64,000 nt of DNA from Nocardiopsis coralli (GTDB lineage: Bacteria; Actinomycetota; Actinomycetes; Streptosporangiales; Streptosporangiaceae), in NCBI RefSeq assembly GCF_014892575.1, contig NZ_JADBGI010000007.1, forward strand, positions 124,001 through 188,000, written 5' to 3'. Below are positions 24,788-33,056 of the stretch, in pieces; position 1 is the first letter of the stretch; each line of letters begins with the position of its first letter. The notes below the pieces were generated by a model. It was not told the origin of the DNA. It searched no databases and saw only the letters and a program-made list of their open reading frames with translations. A program made the position numbers and the translations under genes.

Positions 24788-25177
24788 TCAGGACCCGCCA
24801 CGCACGAAGCCGGCCAGGCGCGGTAGGAACGTGATCGGGACCCCCGAACCCGGCGCGGGCAGGCCCGCACGGACCCGGTCGTCGGGGTCGCCGTACACCT
24901 CCAGTGAGAGCACCTCGCAGTGCTCGTTGACCGCACGGATGTAGGGGTCCGACAGGTCCCAGTGGCGCAGGACCGCGTCGGAGTCGGCGTAGAGCTGGAA
25001 ACTGTGCGCCCGCATGTTCTCCTCGTCGAGGAAGATCTCGACCATGAGCTGGGGCGCGTGCGCACGCGTGAAGTCGACCGCGGCCTCGATCGCCTCCCGG
25101 TAGGCCTCCAGGTGCCCGTCGGTGACGCGCATGGTGTTGTGCAGGAGCAGTGCGGTGCCGTGCTGTGACTCACTCAT
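24788..25177 (-). CDS. Small protein, antibiotic-biosynthesis-monooxygenase-like barrel (tentative)
   Basis: The 129-residue protein (ATG 25177) reads as an alternating beta/alpha pattern: TALLLHNTMRVTDGHLEAYR, an amphipathic helix REAIEAAVDFTRAHAP, LMVEIFLDEENMRAHSFQLY, then DSDAVLRHWDLSDPYI and EHCEVLSLEVYG. This arrangement is that of ABM/dimeric alpha+beta barrel proteins. I see no catalytic residues that define a subfamily, so the assignment rests on the fold pattern. It lies 55 bp before the Xre start and may share its transcript. Confidence 0.55.
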   Translation of the reverse strand: MSESQHGTALLLHNTMRVTDGHLEAYREAIEAAVDFTRAHAPQLMVEIFLDEENMRAHSFQLYADSDAVLRHWDLSDPYIRAVNEHCEVLSLEVYGDPDDRVRAGLPAPGSGVPITFLPRLAGFVRGGS

Positions 25178-25233
25178 GCAACGAGCGTGCGGCCTCGAGC
25201 GCGCTTCAGGTCAAGGCCGCGGGGCCGGCCGGT

Positions 25234-26235
25234 TCAGGCCAGGGCGGGCTCGATCAGGCGCAGCACCCCGTCCTCGGCGTCCAACTGCGCCGGGACGCCG
25301 AGCGGAACGGTGAGCTGGGCCGCACAGTGTCCGAACTCCAGCCCCCACAGCACCGGCACACCCAACGGCCCCAGGCGGTCGCGCATCAGCTCCGCGATCG
25401 TGCCCGGGTCCGGCGGGCAGTCGGTCCACGTCCCCAGCACGATCCCGGACACCCCGTCCATCCACCCGGAACGGATCAGGTGCGTGATCATGCGGTCCAG
25501 GCGGGCCACGTCCTCGTTGATGTCTTCCAGCACCAGGATCCCGCCGGCCGCGGAGGGGCGGCTGTGGGGCGTGGCCAGCCCGTCGTTGAGCAGGCTCAGG
25601 TTCCCGCCGAAGGTCACCCCCTCGACGCGGCCCGGGACCAGGGCGTGCGCGCCCGGCGAGGTCAGCACGGTGCGCGTCTCCGGGGCGAACAGCGTCGTGT
25701 GCAGCTCGTGCTGGGCGGCCGCGTCACCCACGAAGTACTTGGTGCCCACCACAGGGCCGTGCACCGTGGCCACCCCCAGCTCCACGGCGAACGCCTCGTG
25801 CAGCGCGGTGATGTCGCTGAAACCCACCAGCACCTTGGGGGAGGCCGCCCGCATGGCCGCGAAGTCCAGCAGGTCGAGCGTTCGGTGCGCCCCGTCGCCG
25901 CCGCGCACGCACAGGACCGCGTCCACGTCCGGGTCGCACCAGGCCTCCTGCAGGTCCGCGGCGCGGTCGGCGTCGTGTCCGGCCAGGTAGGGCAGGGCCG
26001 GGTGCCGGTCGCGCACGTGCGGGCCCAGGCCGACCCGGAGTCCCCACCCGGACAGCACCGACGCCGCGGCCTCCAACTGCCCCGGCGGCACCGGGCTGCA
26101 CGGCGCCACCAGGCGCACCCGCGACCCCTCCGACAACCGGGGCGGGCGCTCCAGCACCGGCACACCCACCGGGGCCTGCCGCCCCGTCCGCCCGTGTTCC
26201 GTACCCGCCTGGACCCCGGCCGTCGTCTCGCCCAT
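25234..26235 (-). CDS. LD-carboxypeptidase (peptidase family S66)
   Basis: The 333-residue protein (ATG 26235) has all catalytic residues of family S66: nucleophile Ser140 in VGFSDITALH, Glu237 in LVLEDINED and His303 in EFGHC. The N-terminal domain RLVAPCSPVPPGQLEAA and the VRGGDGAHRTLDLLD loop (canonical RGGYG, here RGGDG) are also present. Family members remove the terminal D-alanine of murein tetrapeptides in recycling, or confer resistance to peptide-nucleotide antibiotics (MccF). No signal peptide, so cytoplasmic. It is 65 bp from a M20 peptidase and shares its direction. Confidence 0.9.
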   Translation of the reverse strand: MGETTAGVQAGTEHGRTGRQAPVGVPVLERPPRLSEGSRVRLVAPCSPVPPGQLEAAASVLSGWGLRVGLGPHVRDRHPALPYLAGHDADRAADLQEAWCDPDVDAVLCVRGGDGAHRTLDLLDFAAMRAASPKVLVGFSDITALHEAFAVELGVATVHGPVVGTKYFVGDAAAQHELHTTLFAPETRTVLTSPGAHALVPGRVEGVTFGGNLSLLNDGLATPHSRPSAAGGILVLEDINEDVARLDRMITHLIRSGWMDGVSGIVLGTWTDCPPDPGTIAELMRDRLGPLGVPVLWGLEFGHCAAQLTVPLGVPAQLDAEDGVLRLIEPALA

Positions 26236-26252
26236 CCCTCACCCTTCGTCCG

Positions 26253-26279
26253 GGCCCGCGTCCCCTCCGGGCGCGGGCC
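26253..26279 (-). terminator. Hairpin between the M20 and S66 peptidase genes
   Basis: An 8-bp stem (GGCCCGCG with CGCGGGCC) and an 11-nt loop lie just beyond the M20 stop. It is modest and may only attenuate read-through into the S66 gene. Confidence 0.4.
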
Positions 26280-26300
26280 GCCCTCTCGGTCCGGCGCCCC

Positions 26301-27686
26301 TCACGAACGCAGGAACGTGTCCAGGGCGCGCACCCCGAACCGCAGACCCTCCAACGGCACCCGCTCGTCGACGCCGTGCAGCAGGCCCGTGTAGTCCATC
26401 CCCTCCGGCTGCGACAGCGGGGAGAACCCGTAACAGTCGATGCCCAGGCGCGCGAAGACCTTCGCGTCGGTGCCCCCGGCCAGGCAGACCGGGACCACGT
26501 ACGCGTCGGGGTCGTGCGCCACCAGCGCCTCCCGCAGCGCGTCGAAGGCGGGGGAGTCCACCGGCGCCGACACCGGCGGGGAGTGGTGTGCGAAGTCCCA
26601 GCTGACCCGTTCCCCGGTGAGCTCGTCCATGGCCCGCGCGAACTGCTCCTCAGCGCCCGGGAGCACGCGGCCGTCCACACCGCCGACCGCCTCGCCCGGC
26701 ACCACGTTGACCTTGTACCCGGCCGAGAGCATGGTCGGGGCCGCGCTGTTGCGCACTGTCGGGCCGATGAGCGGGGCCGCCCTCCCGAACCGCCCCACCA
26801 GCTCGGACACGGCGGTGTAGGTGTCGGTGTCGCCCTGGACGCGCTCGACCTCCAGGGCGCGCGCGATCGCGTCGATGGCAGCACGGGTGACCGGGGTCAG
26901 GTGCAGCGGCCACTCGTGCCGGTCGATGCGCGAGACCGCCTCGGCCAGGGACGTGACCGCGTTGTCGCGCGGGGGGCGCGAACCGTGCCCCGCCGTGCCC
27001 TCCGCCCGCAGGTCCAGCCAGGCACTGCCGCGCTCGGCCGCGCCCACCGGGTACAGGCGCACCGGGCGGCCCGAGGCCGTGGCGGCGTGGATGGTCTCCC
27101 CGCCGCCCTCGCCGATACCGACCGTGCAGCCCTCGAACAGGTCGGGGTGTTCACGCACCAGGAAGTCCGCGCCGTAGCGGGCGCTGTCCTCCTCATCGGC
27201 GACCAGTGCGATGACCACGTCGCGGCGCGGGCGCAGGCCGTAACGGGCCCAGTAGCGCACGACCGCGATGATCTGCGCGACGGTGTTCTTCATGTCCACG
27301 GCGCCGCGCCCCCACAGGGCGGGCTCGCCGGTGACCGGGCAGTCGGTGATCTCCCCGGAGAACGGCGGGACGGTCCAGTCCTCGGCGGCCGCCGGCACCA
27401 CGTCCAGGTGTCCGTGCACCAGCAGCGCCGGGGCGTCGGGGTCGGTGCCCGGGATGCGCAACACCGTGTTGGCGCGGCGGGGCGCCGACTCCAGGACCTG
27501 TGGGACGTGGCCGCCGATGCTCAGCGCCTCGGCGGCGAACTCGGCGACCCCGCGTTCGTCGCCGTCACCGCCGCCGTTGTTGGTCGAGTCGCGCCGGATC
27601 AGGTCCCGGGCCAGGTCGACGGCCTCGTTCCCGGCGTCGCGCAGTCCGGTCTCCGGATCGGTCACAGTTGCAGATGGGTGGCCCAC
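26301..27686 (-). CDS. M20-family metallopeptidase/deacylase
   Basis: The 461-residue protein (GTG or ATG region at 27686, MGHPSATVTDPE) has the M20 two-zinc site: VHGHLDVVP with His93 and Asp95, bridging Asp131 in GRGAVDMKN, catalytic Glu165 and Glu166 in VADEEDSA, Glu193 in IGEGGG and a C-terminal His in LLHGVDE. The lid dimerisation domain (EGTAGHGSRPPRDNAVTSL with the conserved HGS) is complete. Members hydrolyse dipeptides, N-acyl amino acids or succinyl-diaminopimelate; the sequence fits the generic ArgE/DapE-like cytosolic group. Its neighbours are S66 and M55 peptidases, suggesting breakdown of cell-wall peptides or D-amino-acid peptides. Confidence 0.9.
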   Translation of the reverse strand: MGHPSATVTDPETGLRDAGNEAVDLARDLIRRDSTNNGGGDGDERGVAEFAAEALSIGGHVPQVLESAPRRANTVLRIPGTDPDAPALLVHGHLDVVPAAAEDWTVPPFSGEITDCPVTGEPALWGRGAVDMKNTVAQIIAVVRYWARYGLRPRRDVVIALVADEEDSARYGADFLVREHPDLFEGCTVGIGEGGGETIHAATASGRPVRLYPVGAAERGSAWLDLRAEGTAGHGSRPPRDNAVTSLAEAVSRIDRHEWPLHLTPVTRAAIDAIARALEVERVQGDTDTYTAVSELVGRFGRAAPLIGPTVRNSAAPTMLSAGYKVNVVPGEAVGGVDGRVLPGAEEQFARAMDELTGERVSWDFAHHSPPVSAPVDSPAFDALREALVAHDPDAYVVPVCLAGGTDAKVFARLGIDCYGFSPLSQPEGMDYTGLLHGVDERVPLEGLRFGVRALDTFLRS

Positions 27687-27842
27687 GGCTCGGCCTCGCT
27701 CTCACACGGCTCCACCCCGGAGCGGCGGGTGCACCGCCGCCGGCACCGGGGTCCTACGCTCTGGTCGGACTCGTGCCGGGCGCGTTCGGTTCACCGCCCG
27801 GCCGACCGGGCCCTTCCCCCTCCGCGGGCCCGGACCCCAGTC

Positions 27843-28676
27843 CTACCCGTAGCGCTCCTCCATCGCCTGCGAGATGAGCGTGGCGAGCGCCTTGAAACAG
27901 CGGATCATCTCGTAGGCGCCGGGCGCCGCGTACCGCACGGTCCGGACCCCGGTGCGTTCCACACCCGGCACGATCGCGGCGGCCTGCGCCAGGTGCGCGG
28001 AGTCGGTCTCGACCTCCAGCACCATCGGGCGCGGCGCGGCGGGCTCCACCGAGCCCGCCAGGTCCATCGCGCTGCGCGCGGCCGCGCCGATCGCGGCGGC
28101 GGTGCGCGCGGGCGGCCTGCAGCGGGCGGCGTAGCGGCTCACGTGGTCCTTGACCGCGACCTTGCGGGCGTCGGGTGCGTAGGTCTCGGCGTCCTCGCAC
28201 GCACGGTCGTCACCGGTGACCAGCACGACCGGGGTGCCGAACTCGGCGACCACGGCCGCGTTCAGGTAACCCTCGCTCGCGGGTGCGCCGTCGAGCCACA
28301 CGCCGGTGATGGCGTTGGGCAGGTAGGTGTGGGCGAGCACGCCGTCCTCGCCGGCGCCGCAGTGGTAACCCAGGAACACGATGCCGTCGACGTCGCCGGA
28401 CTGGACCCCCTCGACCATGGAGAGCTCCTTGTGGCGGCCGGTGATCATCGTGGCGCGCTCGTCCAGGTCCTCCAGGAGCAGGTTGCGCATGGTCGCGTGC
28501 GCCTCGTTGACGAACACCTCGCCCGCCCCGCCGTCGAGGAGCCCCCCGATCGCGGCGTTGACGTCGCTGGTGAACATCGACCGGCAGCGCTGCCACTGTT
28601 CCGTGCCCGGTTCGCAGTCGGCGGGCCAGGTGACGCCGGTGGCGCCCTCCATGTCGGCGGAGATGAGGATCTTCAC
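27843..28676 (-). CDS. M55-family D-aminopeptidase (DppA-like)
   Basis: Start GTG 28676 gives the family N-terminus VKILISADMEGATGV, with Asp8 and Glu10 as zinc ligands. The frame extends upstream but without homologous sequence. Other family features are FVNEAHATMRNLL, MVEGVQSGDVDGIVFLGYHC with the His ligand, SEGYLNAAVVAEFGTPVVLVTGDD and KVAVKDHVSRYAAR. The 277-residue length is normal. DppA-type enzymes are self-compartmentalising decamers that release N-terminal D-amino acids from peptides such as D-Ala-D-Ala. This suits a role alongside the neighbouring S66 and M20 peptidases in murein peptide reuse. Confidence 0.92.
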   Translation of the reverse strand: MKILISADMEGATGVTWPADCEPGTEQWQRCRSMFTSDVNAAIGGLLDGGAGEVFVNEAHATMRNLLLEDLDERATMITGRHKELSMVEGVQSGDVDGIVFLGYHCGAGEDGVLAHTYLPNAITGVWLDGAPASEGYLNAAVVAEFGTPVVLVTGDDRACEDAETYAPDARKVAVKDHVSRYAARCRPPARTAAAIGAAARSAMDLAGSVEPAAPRPMVLEVETDSAHLAQAAAIVPGVERTGVRTVRYAAPGAYEMIRCFKALATLISQAMEERYG

Positions 28677-28754
28677 GCGCACGACCCTACGCGGGCGCGC
28701 GCGGGAAGGCCATGGATCCCGTGAACCGGCCGGTTCCGGCCCCGCACACACGAA

Positions 28755-28777
28755 CGGCCCCGGGCACGCCGGGGCCG
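28755..28777 (-). terminator. Terminator of map
   Basis: A 9-bp perfect GC stem (CGGCCCCGG/CCGGGGCCG) with a 5-nt loop begins 20 bp beyond the map stop. Confidence 0.7.
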
Positions 28778-28796
28778 GAACGAGTGCGGTGCGCGG

Positions 28797-29648
28797 TCAG
28801 GGCAGGGTGAGGATGTCCACGCCGGAGTCGGTGATGACCAGCGTGTGCTCGAACTGCGCCGTCCACCTGCGGTCGGCGGTCACGGCGGTCCAGCCGTCGT
28901 CCCACAGGTCGTAGTCCACGCCGCCCAGGGTGATCATGGGCTCGATCGTGAACGTCATGCCCGGCTCCATGACCGTGGTCGCGCGCGGGTCGTCGTAGTG
29001 CGGCACCACCAGGCCCGAGTGGAACTCCGGGCCCACGCCGTGGCCGGTGAAGTCGCGCACGACGCCGTACCCGAACCGCTTGGCGTAGGACTCGATGACA
29101 CGGCCGATCACGTTGATCTGCCGGCCGGGGCGGCACGCCTTGATGGCCCGCATCGTGGCCTCCTCGGTGCGCTCCACCAGCAGGCGGTGCTCCTCGGAGA
29201 CGTCGCCGCACAGGAACGTGGCATTGGTGTCGCCGTGCACGCCGTCCTTGTAGGCGGTGATGTCGATGTTGACGATGTCGCCGTCCGACAGAACGGTGTC
29301 GTCGGGGATGCCGTGGCAGATGACCTCGTTGAGTGAGGAGCACAGCGACTTCGGGTAGCCCTTGTATCCCAGGGTGCTCGGGTAGGCGCCGTGGTCCAGC
29401 AGGAACTCGTGGCCGATGCGGTCGAGCTCGTCGGTGGTCACGCCCGGGCGGACGTTCTTGCCGATCTCCTGCAGGGCCTGCCCGGCGATACGGCCGGCCT
29501 CGCGGATGCGCTCGATGGTCTCCGGGGTCTGGATGTCGCCGAGGACCCCCTCGACGGGCCGTTTGCGGCCGACGTACTCCGGTCGGACGATGTGCGAGGG
29601 GACCGAACGTTGTGGCGAGATACGCCCAGGAACCAGCGGAGTAGTCAT
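28797..29648 (-). CDS. map: Type I methionine aminopeptidase
   Basis: The 283-residue protein removes N-terminal methionine from nascent proteins. All five metal ligands are visible: Asp129, Asp140, His203 (TGHGVG), Glu236 (FTIEP) and Glu267 (QFEHT). The about 40-residue N-terminal extension with [16 protein letters not shown] and proline pairs is typical of actinobacterial MetAP-1c. ATG 29648 is preceded by no Shine-Dalgarno, but TACAAT (29657-29662, minus strand) ends 8 nt before it, so a leaderless mRNA is likely. A GTG two codons upstream is less probable. Confidence 0.97.
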   Translation of the reverse strand: MTTPLVPGRISPQRSVPSHIVRPEYVGRKRPVEGVLGDIQTPETIERIREAGRIAGQALQEIGKNVRPGVTTDELDRIGHEFLLDHGAYPSTLGYKGYPKSLCSSLNEVICHGIPDDTVLSDGDIVNIDITAYKDGVHGDTNATFLCGDVSEEHRLLVERTEEATMRAIKACRPGRQINVIGRVIESYAKRFGYGVVRDFTGHGVGPEFHSGLVVPHYDDPRATTVMEPGMTFTIEPMITLGGVDYDLWDDGWTAVTADRRWTAQFEHTLVITDSGVDILTLP

Positions 29649-29651
29649 GGG

Positions 29652-29669
29652 CACGAATTGTAGTTCGTG
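29652..29669 (-). promoter_or_regulatory. map promoter -10 region inside an inverted repeat
   Basis: The dyad CACGAA-N6-TTCGTG encloses the -10 hexamer TACAAT, so a protein bound here would block RNA polymerase directly. The arms partly resemble actinobacterial LexA half-sites (CGAAC) but do not match the full box. No clear -35 is seen. Confidence 0.4.
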
Positions 29670-29776
29670 TGCGGCGGCCGCGGGGCTCCCTCGAGTGTGG
29701 CGTGAGAGGCTTCGGACGGCCCCCGGCGGGCATGCTCCGCCCCGGGAACCCGACCGCCATGCAACAGGAGGCCGAC

Positions 29777-29968
29777 ATGGGTGACGTACAGGACGACGGC
29801 TGGTGGTACTGCCTCAAGCACAACCGGGTCGAACACGGCGCAGGCTGCCCCAACAAGCAGCGCATGGGCCCCTACCCGGACGAGGCCACGGCCGCGAACG
29901 CGCTGAACATCGCCGCCCGCCGCAACGAGCAGTGGGACGAGCAGGAGGACGACGAGCGCGACTCGTGA
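29777..29968 (+). CDS. Small conserved actinobacterial protein with Cys/His motif
   Basis: The 63-residue protein starts at ATG 29777, set by a strong AGGAGG 8 nt upstream; the frame is open further 5' but that region overlaps the map promoter. The sequence [20 protein letters not shown] followed by [17 protein letters not shown] reads as a compact domain with Cys, two His and Cys that could hold a metal, then a helix [18 protein letters not shown] and an acidic tail. Short proteins of this type are common beside actinobacterial housekeeping genes, but I know of no function. Divergent from map. Confidence 0.75.
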   Translation: MGDVQDDGWWYCLKHNRVEHGAGCPNKQRMGPYPDEATAANALNIAARRNEQWDEQEDDERDS

Positions 29969-30019
29969 GCGTGCGGGCCGCTCGAAGCCGCCCGGGGGTG
30001 CCCGTGGCAGGATCGCTGC

Positions 30020-30718
30020 ATGACTACGACCGAAGACAGCACCCCCCGGGTCGACGTCGCCACGGCGTCCGTCGCGGTCCTGGGCGGCACCGGTGACCAG
30101 GGCCGGGGTCTGGCCCGCCGCCTGGCCCTGGCCGGCAACACCGTGTACCTGGGTTCCCGCAAGCTCGAACGTGCACAGCAGGCCGCCGCCGAGCTCGTGG
30201 AGGGCGAGTCCTCCACGATCGACGTGCGCGGCCTCGACAACACCGCCGCCGCGGCCGAGGGCGACATCGTGATCGTCGCCGTCCCGTGGGACGGCCACCG
30301 CGAACTGCTGCAGGGGCTGGTCGAGCCCCTGGCCGGCAAGATCGTCGTGGACTGCGTGAACCCCCTCGGCTTCGACAAGCGCGGGCCGTTCCCGCTGGAG
30401 GTCGAGGAGGGCAGCGCCGCCCAGCAGGCCGAGCAGATCCTGGTCGAGAGCCGTGTCACCGCCGCCTTCCACCACGTCTCCGCGCGCCTGCTGCTCGACC
30501 CGGACGTCGACGAGGTCGAGCTCGACGTGCTCGTCCTGGGTGAGGACCGCGCGGCCACCGACACGGTGCGCGAACTCGCCGACCGCATCCCGGGTGTGCG
30601 GGGCGTTTTCGGCGGACGCCTGCGCAACGCCCACCAGGTCGAGGCGCTCACCGCCAACATCATCGCCGTCAACCGCCGCTACAAGACCCACGCCGGGATC
30701 CGCATCACCGGCCTCTGA
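30020..30718 (+). CDS. fno: F420H2:NADP oxidoreductase (NADPH-dependent F420 reductase)
   Basis: The 232-residue protein transfers hydride between NADPH and coenzyme F420. The N-terminal Rossmann motif is VAVLGGTGDQGRGLARRLA (about 18-36), with the GSRKLERA NADP-phosphate-binding loop after strand 2 (LGSRKLE). Later family signatures are IVIVAVPWDGH, VVDCVNPLGF and AFHHVSARLLL, with the C-terminal RNAHQVEALTANIIAVNRRY. The ATG at 30020 has no Shine-Dalgarno but CAGGAT ends 6 nt before it, suggesting a leaderless transcript. It faces an F420-dependent oxidoreductase gene across a double terminator, so cofactor reduction and use are neighbours. Confidence 0.93.
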   Translation: MTTTEDSTPRVDVATASVAVLGGTGDQGRGLARRLALAGNTVYLGSRKLERAQQAAAELVEGESSTIDVRGLDNTAAAAEGDIVIVAVPWDGHRELLQGLVEPLAGKIVVDCVNPLGFDKRGPFPLEVEEGSAAQQAEQILVESRVTAAFHHVSARLLLDPDVDEVELDVLVLGEDRAATDTVRELADRIPGVRGVFGGRLRNAHQVEALTANIIAVNRRYKTHAGIRITGL

Positions 30719-30730
30719 AGCACGGCCTCC

Positions 30731-30769
30731 CGGGTGCGCCGCCCGCTGCTGCGCTGGGCGGCGCACCCG
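30731..30769 (+). terminator. Terminator of fno
   Basis: A 14-bp perfect stem (CGGGTGCGCCGCCC/GGGCGGCGCACCCG) with an 11-nt loop starts 12 bp after the fno stop. Confidence 0.75.
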
Positions 30770-30782
30770 GGCCCGCTCACAC

Positions 30783-30818
30783 GTGTGCCCCGCCCCCGGT
30801 TTCGGGGACGGGGCACAC
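30783..30818 (-). terminator. Terminator of the LLM oxidoreductase gene
   Basis: GTGTGCCCCG pairs with CGGGGCACAC, with further G-C pairs inside; it starts 17 bp beyond the minus-strand stop at 30836. With the neighbouring hairpin it insulates the convergent genes. Confidence 0.7.
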
Positions 30819-30835
30819 TGAGGGTGCGGGTGGGG

Positions 30836-31876
30836 TCAGCTCACCCAGCCCTTGACCTTCTCCACCAGCGCGGCCGGGTTCTCGCCGACGGGTGTCACGT
30901 TCAGCTGGGTGACGCCGGCGGCGCGGAAGGCCTCCACGCGCTCGCGCACGTAGGACTCCGGGCCGACCATGTTGGTCAGCTCCACGAACTCCTCCGGCAC
31001 CGCCGCCGCGGCCTCGTCCTTCTTGCCGTCCAGGTAGAGGTCCTGGATCTTGGCGGCCGCCTCCTCGAAGCCGTACCGCTGGGCCACCGTGTTGTAGAAG
31101 TTCTTGCCCTTGGCGCCCATCCCGCCGACGTACAGGGCGATCATCGGCCGCATGAAGTCCAGGAGCTTCTTGGTGTCCTCGCCCTCACCGATCGCGAGCA
31201 TGCCGCCGGCGGTGACCTCGAGCTCGCCCAGGGACGGGTCCCTCTTGGCCTTGCCCTCCGCCAGCGGCTCGCCCCACACGCGGTCGGCGCGCTCGGGGAT
31301 GAACAGGTGCGGGAGCCAGCCGTCGGCGATCTCCGCCGTCATCGCCACGTTCTTCACGCCCAGGGCGGCCACGTGGATGGGGATCTCGGGGCGCACGGGG
31401 TGGTTGATGATCTTCAGGGGCTTGCCCAGGCCGGTGCCCTGCTCGGGGGGAAGCGGGAGCTGGAAGACCTTGCCGTCGTGGGACAGGCGCTCCTCGCGGG
31501 CCCAGACCTTGCGGCAGATCTCGATGGTCTCCCGGGTGCGCGCCAGCGGCTTGGTGTAGGGGATCCCGTGGAACCCCTCGATGACCTGGGGTCCGCTCGC
31601 ACCCAGGCCCAGGACCGCACGCCCGTCGGAGATGTTGTCCAGGCCCGCTGCGGTCATCGCGATGAGCGTGGGGGTCCGGCTGTACAGGGGCAGGATCCCG
31701 GCCGCGATGCGCACCCGCTCGGTGCGTGCGGCGATGTAACCCATGAGGGTCGGGCTGTCGAAACCGTAGGCCTCGGCGACCCAGACCGTGTCGAGCCCGG
31801 CCTTCTCGAGTGCGACCACCGAGTCGGCGGCCGCCTTCGGATCGCCGTCGTACTGGAGCTGCGTCGAGATGCGCAT
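30836..31876 (-). CDS. LLM-class F420-dependent oxidoreductase
   Basis: ATG 31876 follows GGAAGGGA; the frame runs 17 codons further upstream without homology. The 346-residue TIM-barrel protein has the luciferase-like features: MRISTQLQYDGDPKAAADSV, LDTVWVAEAYGFDSPTLMGY, ILPLYSRTPTLIAMTAAGLD, RAVLGLGASGPQVIEGFHG and PIHVAALGVKNVAMTAEIADGWLPHLF. These belong to the F420-binding clade, where the HVAALG and GASGPQV segments contact the cofactor. Substrates in this clade range from nitro compounds to quinones and cannot be predicted here. Its position opposite the F420:NADP oxidoreductase supports F420 use. Confidence 0.9.
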   Translation of the reverse strand: MRISTQLQYDGDPKAAADSVVALEKAGLDTVWVAEAYGFDSPTLMGYIAARTERVRIAAGILPLYSRTPTLIAMTAAGLDNISDGRAVLGLGASGPQVIEGFHGIPYTKPLARTRETIEICRKVWAREERLSHDGKVFQLPLPPEQGTGLGKPLKIINHPVRPEIPIHVAALGVKNVAMTAEIADGWLPHLFIPERADRVWGEPLAEGKAKRDPSLGELEVTAGGMLAIGEGEDTKKLLDFMRPMIALYVGGMGAKGKNFYNTVAQRYGFEEAAAKIQDLYLDGKKDEAAAAVPEEFVELTNMVGPESYVRERVEAFRAAGVTQLNVTPVGENPAALVEKVKGWVS

Positions 31877-32021
31877 GTACTTCGTCCCTTCCGGAGGGCG
31901 TTCCCGCGGCGCCCGGGGCCCGTGCACCGGCCGCTGCTCGGTCCCGAGTCACTGTACTACCGAGTACCGTTCGGGTTGTTGCCTGGGTCACAGGGGCCGG
32001 GCGCGCACGTGCCCGCGCAGG

Positions 32022-32906
32022 TCAGCCCCGGCCGCCGCCGGGTTCGTCACCGGTGACGAGCGGAAGGGAGTCGTCGGCGGCCCAGGCGGTCATCGAACCG
32101 TCGTAGACCGCGGCGTCCTCCCGGCCCACCAGCGCCAGAGCGTGAGCCACACCGGTCGCGGCGATCCCGCCCCCGCAGTAGGTCACCGGGGTCACGCCCG
32201 GGTCCAGCAGGCCGGCGCGGTCGAAGATCGCCCGGAGCTCGTCGGTGGGGCGGAACTCCCCGCGCTCGTCGAAGACCTCGCTCACCGGGAGGTTGATGCT
32301 GCCGGGGATGTGGCCGTCCCGGGCGTAGGTGTGCTTGTCGCCCCGGTAGGTCGCCGGGTCGAGCACGTTCACCAGCAGCGTGCGGTCATCGCCCAGGGCG
32401 CCCTCGACCTGCTCGGTCGAGCGCAGCAGCTCCGGGCGGCGGCGCGGGGTGAACACCGTGGGCGAGGGCACGGAGGGCTCGTCGGTGGTCGGCTGCCCGG
32501 CCGCCTTCCACGCCTCCAGGCCGCCGTCCAGCACCACGGCGTCGTCGAACCCCTCCAGCCGCAGCTGCCACCACAGGCGCGTCGCCCACATCGTGCTGTG
32601 TTGGCTGTAGACCACCACGCGCCGGCCCCGGCCGATGCCCAGGGCCCCGGCCGAGGCCGCGAACTTCTCCGAGGAGGGCACGGTCCAGGGCGCCGGGGCG
32701 CTCGTGTCCGCGAAGTCGTCGAGCAGGTCGGCGAAGACCGCGCCCGGGACGTGCTCGGCCTCGTAGGTGCTGCGGCCGGACTCGACCCGGTAGGGCCCCT
32801 CGGCGGGCATGGACAGGTGGGACGTGGAGTCCACGACGACCAGGTCGCTGTCGTGGAGGTGATCGGCGAGCCAGTGCACGCTGACCGTCGGTGCCTGATG
32901 AGCCAT
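32022..32906 (-). CDS. Two-domain sulfurtransferase (thiosulfate/3-mercaptopyruvate type)
   Basis: ATG 32906 (MAHQAPTVSVHWLADHL) gives 294 residues, the normal tandem-rhodanese length. The N-terminal domain carries Ser101 (VVYSQHSTMWATR) in place of a catalytic Cys, so it is structural. The C-terminal domain has the active loop YCGGGIAAT with Cys244 as persulfide carrier. Interdomain and signature elements such as HVPGAVFADLLDDF and HIPGSINLPVSEVF are present. It moves sulfane sulfur from thiosulfate or mercaptopyruvate to a thiol or cyanide in the cytoplasm. It lies about 8 kb from a persulfide-detoxification operon, which may be functionally related. Confidence 0.9.
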   Translation of the reverse strand: MAHQAPTVSVHWLADHLHDSDLVVVDSTSHLSMPAEGPYRVESGRSTYEAEHVPGAVFADLLDDFADTSAPAPWTVPSSEKFAASAGALGIGRGRRVVVYSQHSTMWATRLWWQLRLEGFDDAVVLDGGLEAWKAAGQPTTDEPSVPSPTVFTPRRRPELLRSTEQVEGALGDDRTLLVNVLDPATYRGDKHTYARDGHIPGSINLPVSEVFDERGEFRPTDELRAIFDRAGLLDPGVTPVTYCGGGIAATGVAHALALVGREDAAVYDGSMTAWAADDSLPLVTGDEPGGGRG

Positions 32907-33008
32907 CGGATGAATCCCCCGAAATCCAATCGAAGCAGTAGGAAAAATCGTACCGCCGGGTGTCGGCACAGCACATCCCAGCAGGGGGAGGCCGCCCGGA
33001 CACGACGA

Positions 33009-33036
33009 ACCGCCGACCGGCGCACCGATCGGCGGT
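33009..33036 (-). terminator. Terminator of panB
   Basis: A 12-bp stem with one mismatch (AACCGCCGACCGG against CCGATCGGCGGT) and a 4-nt loop starts 20 bp beyond the panB stop. Confidence 0.65.
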
Positions 33037-33056
33037 CCCGTGCTCGGTCCGGGGCG

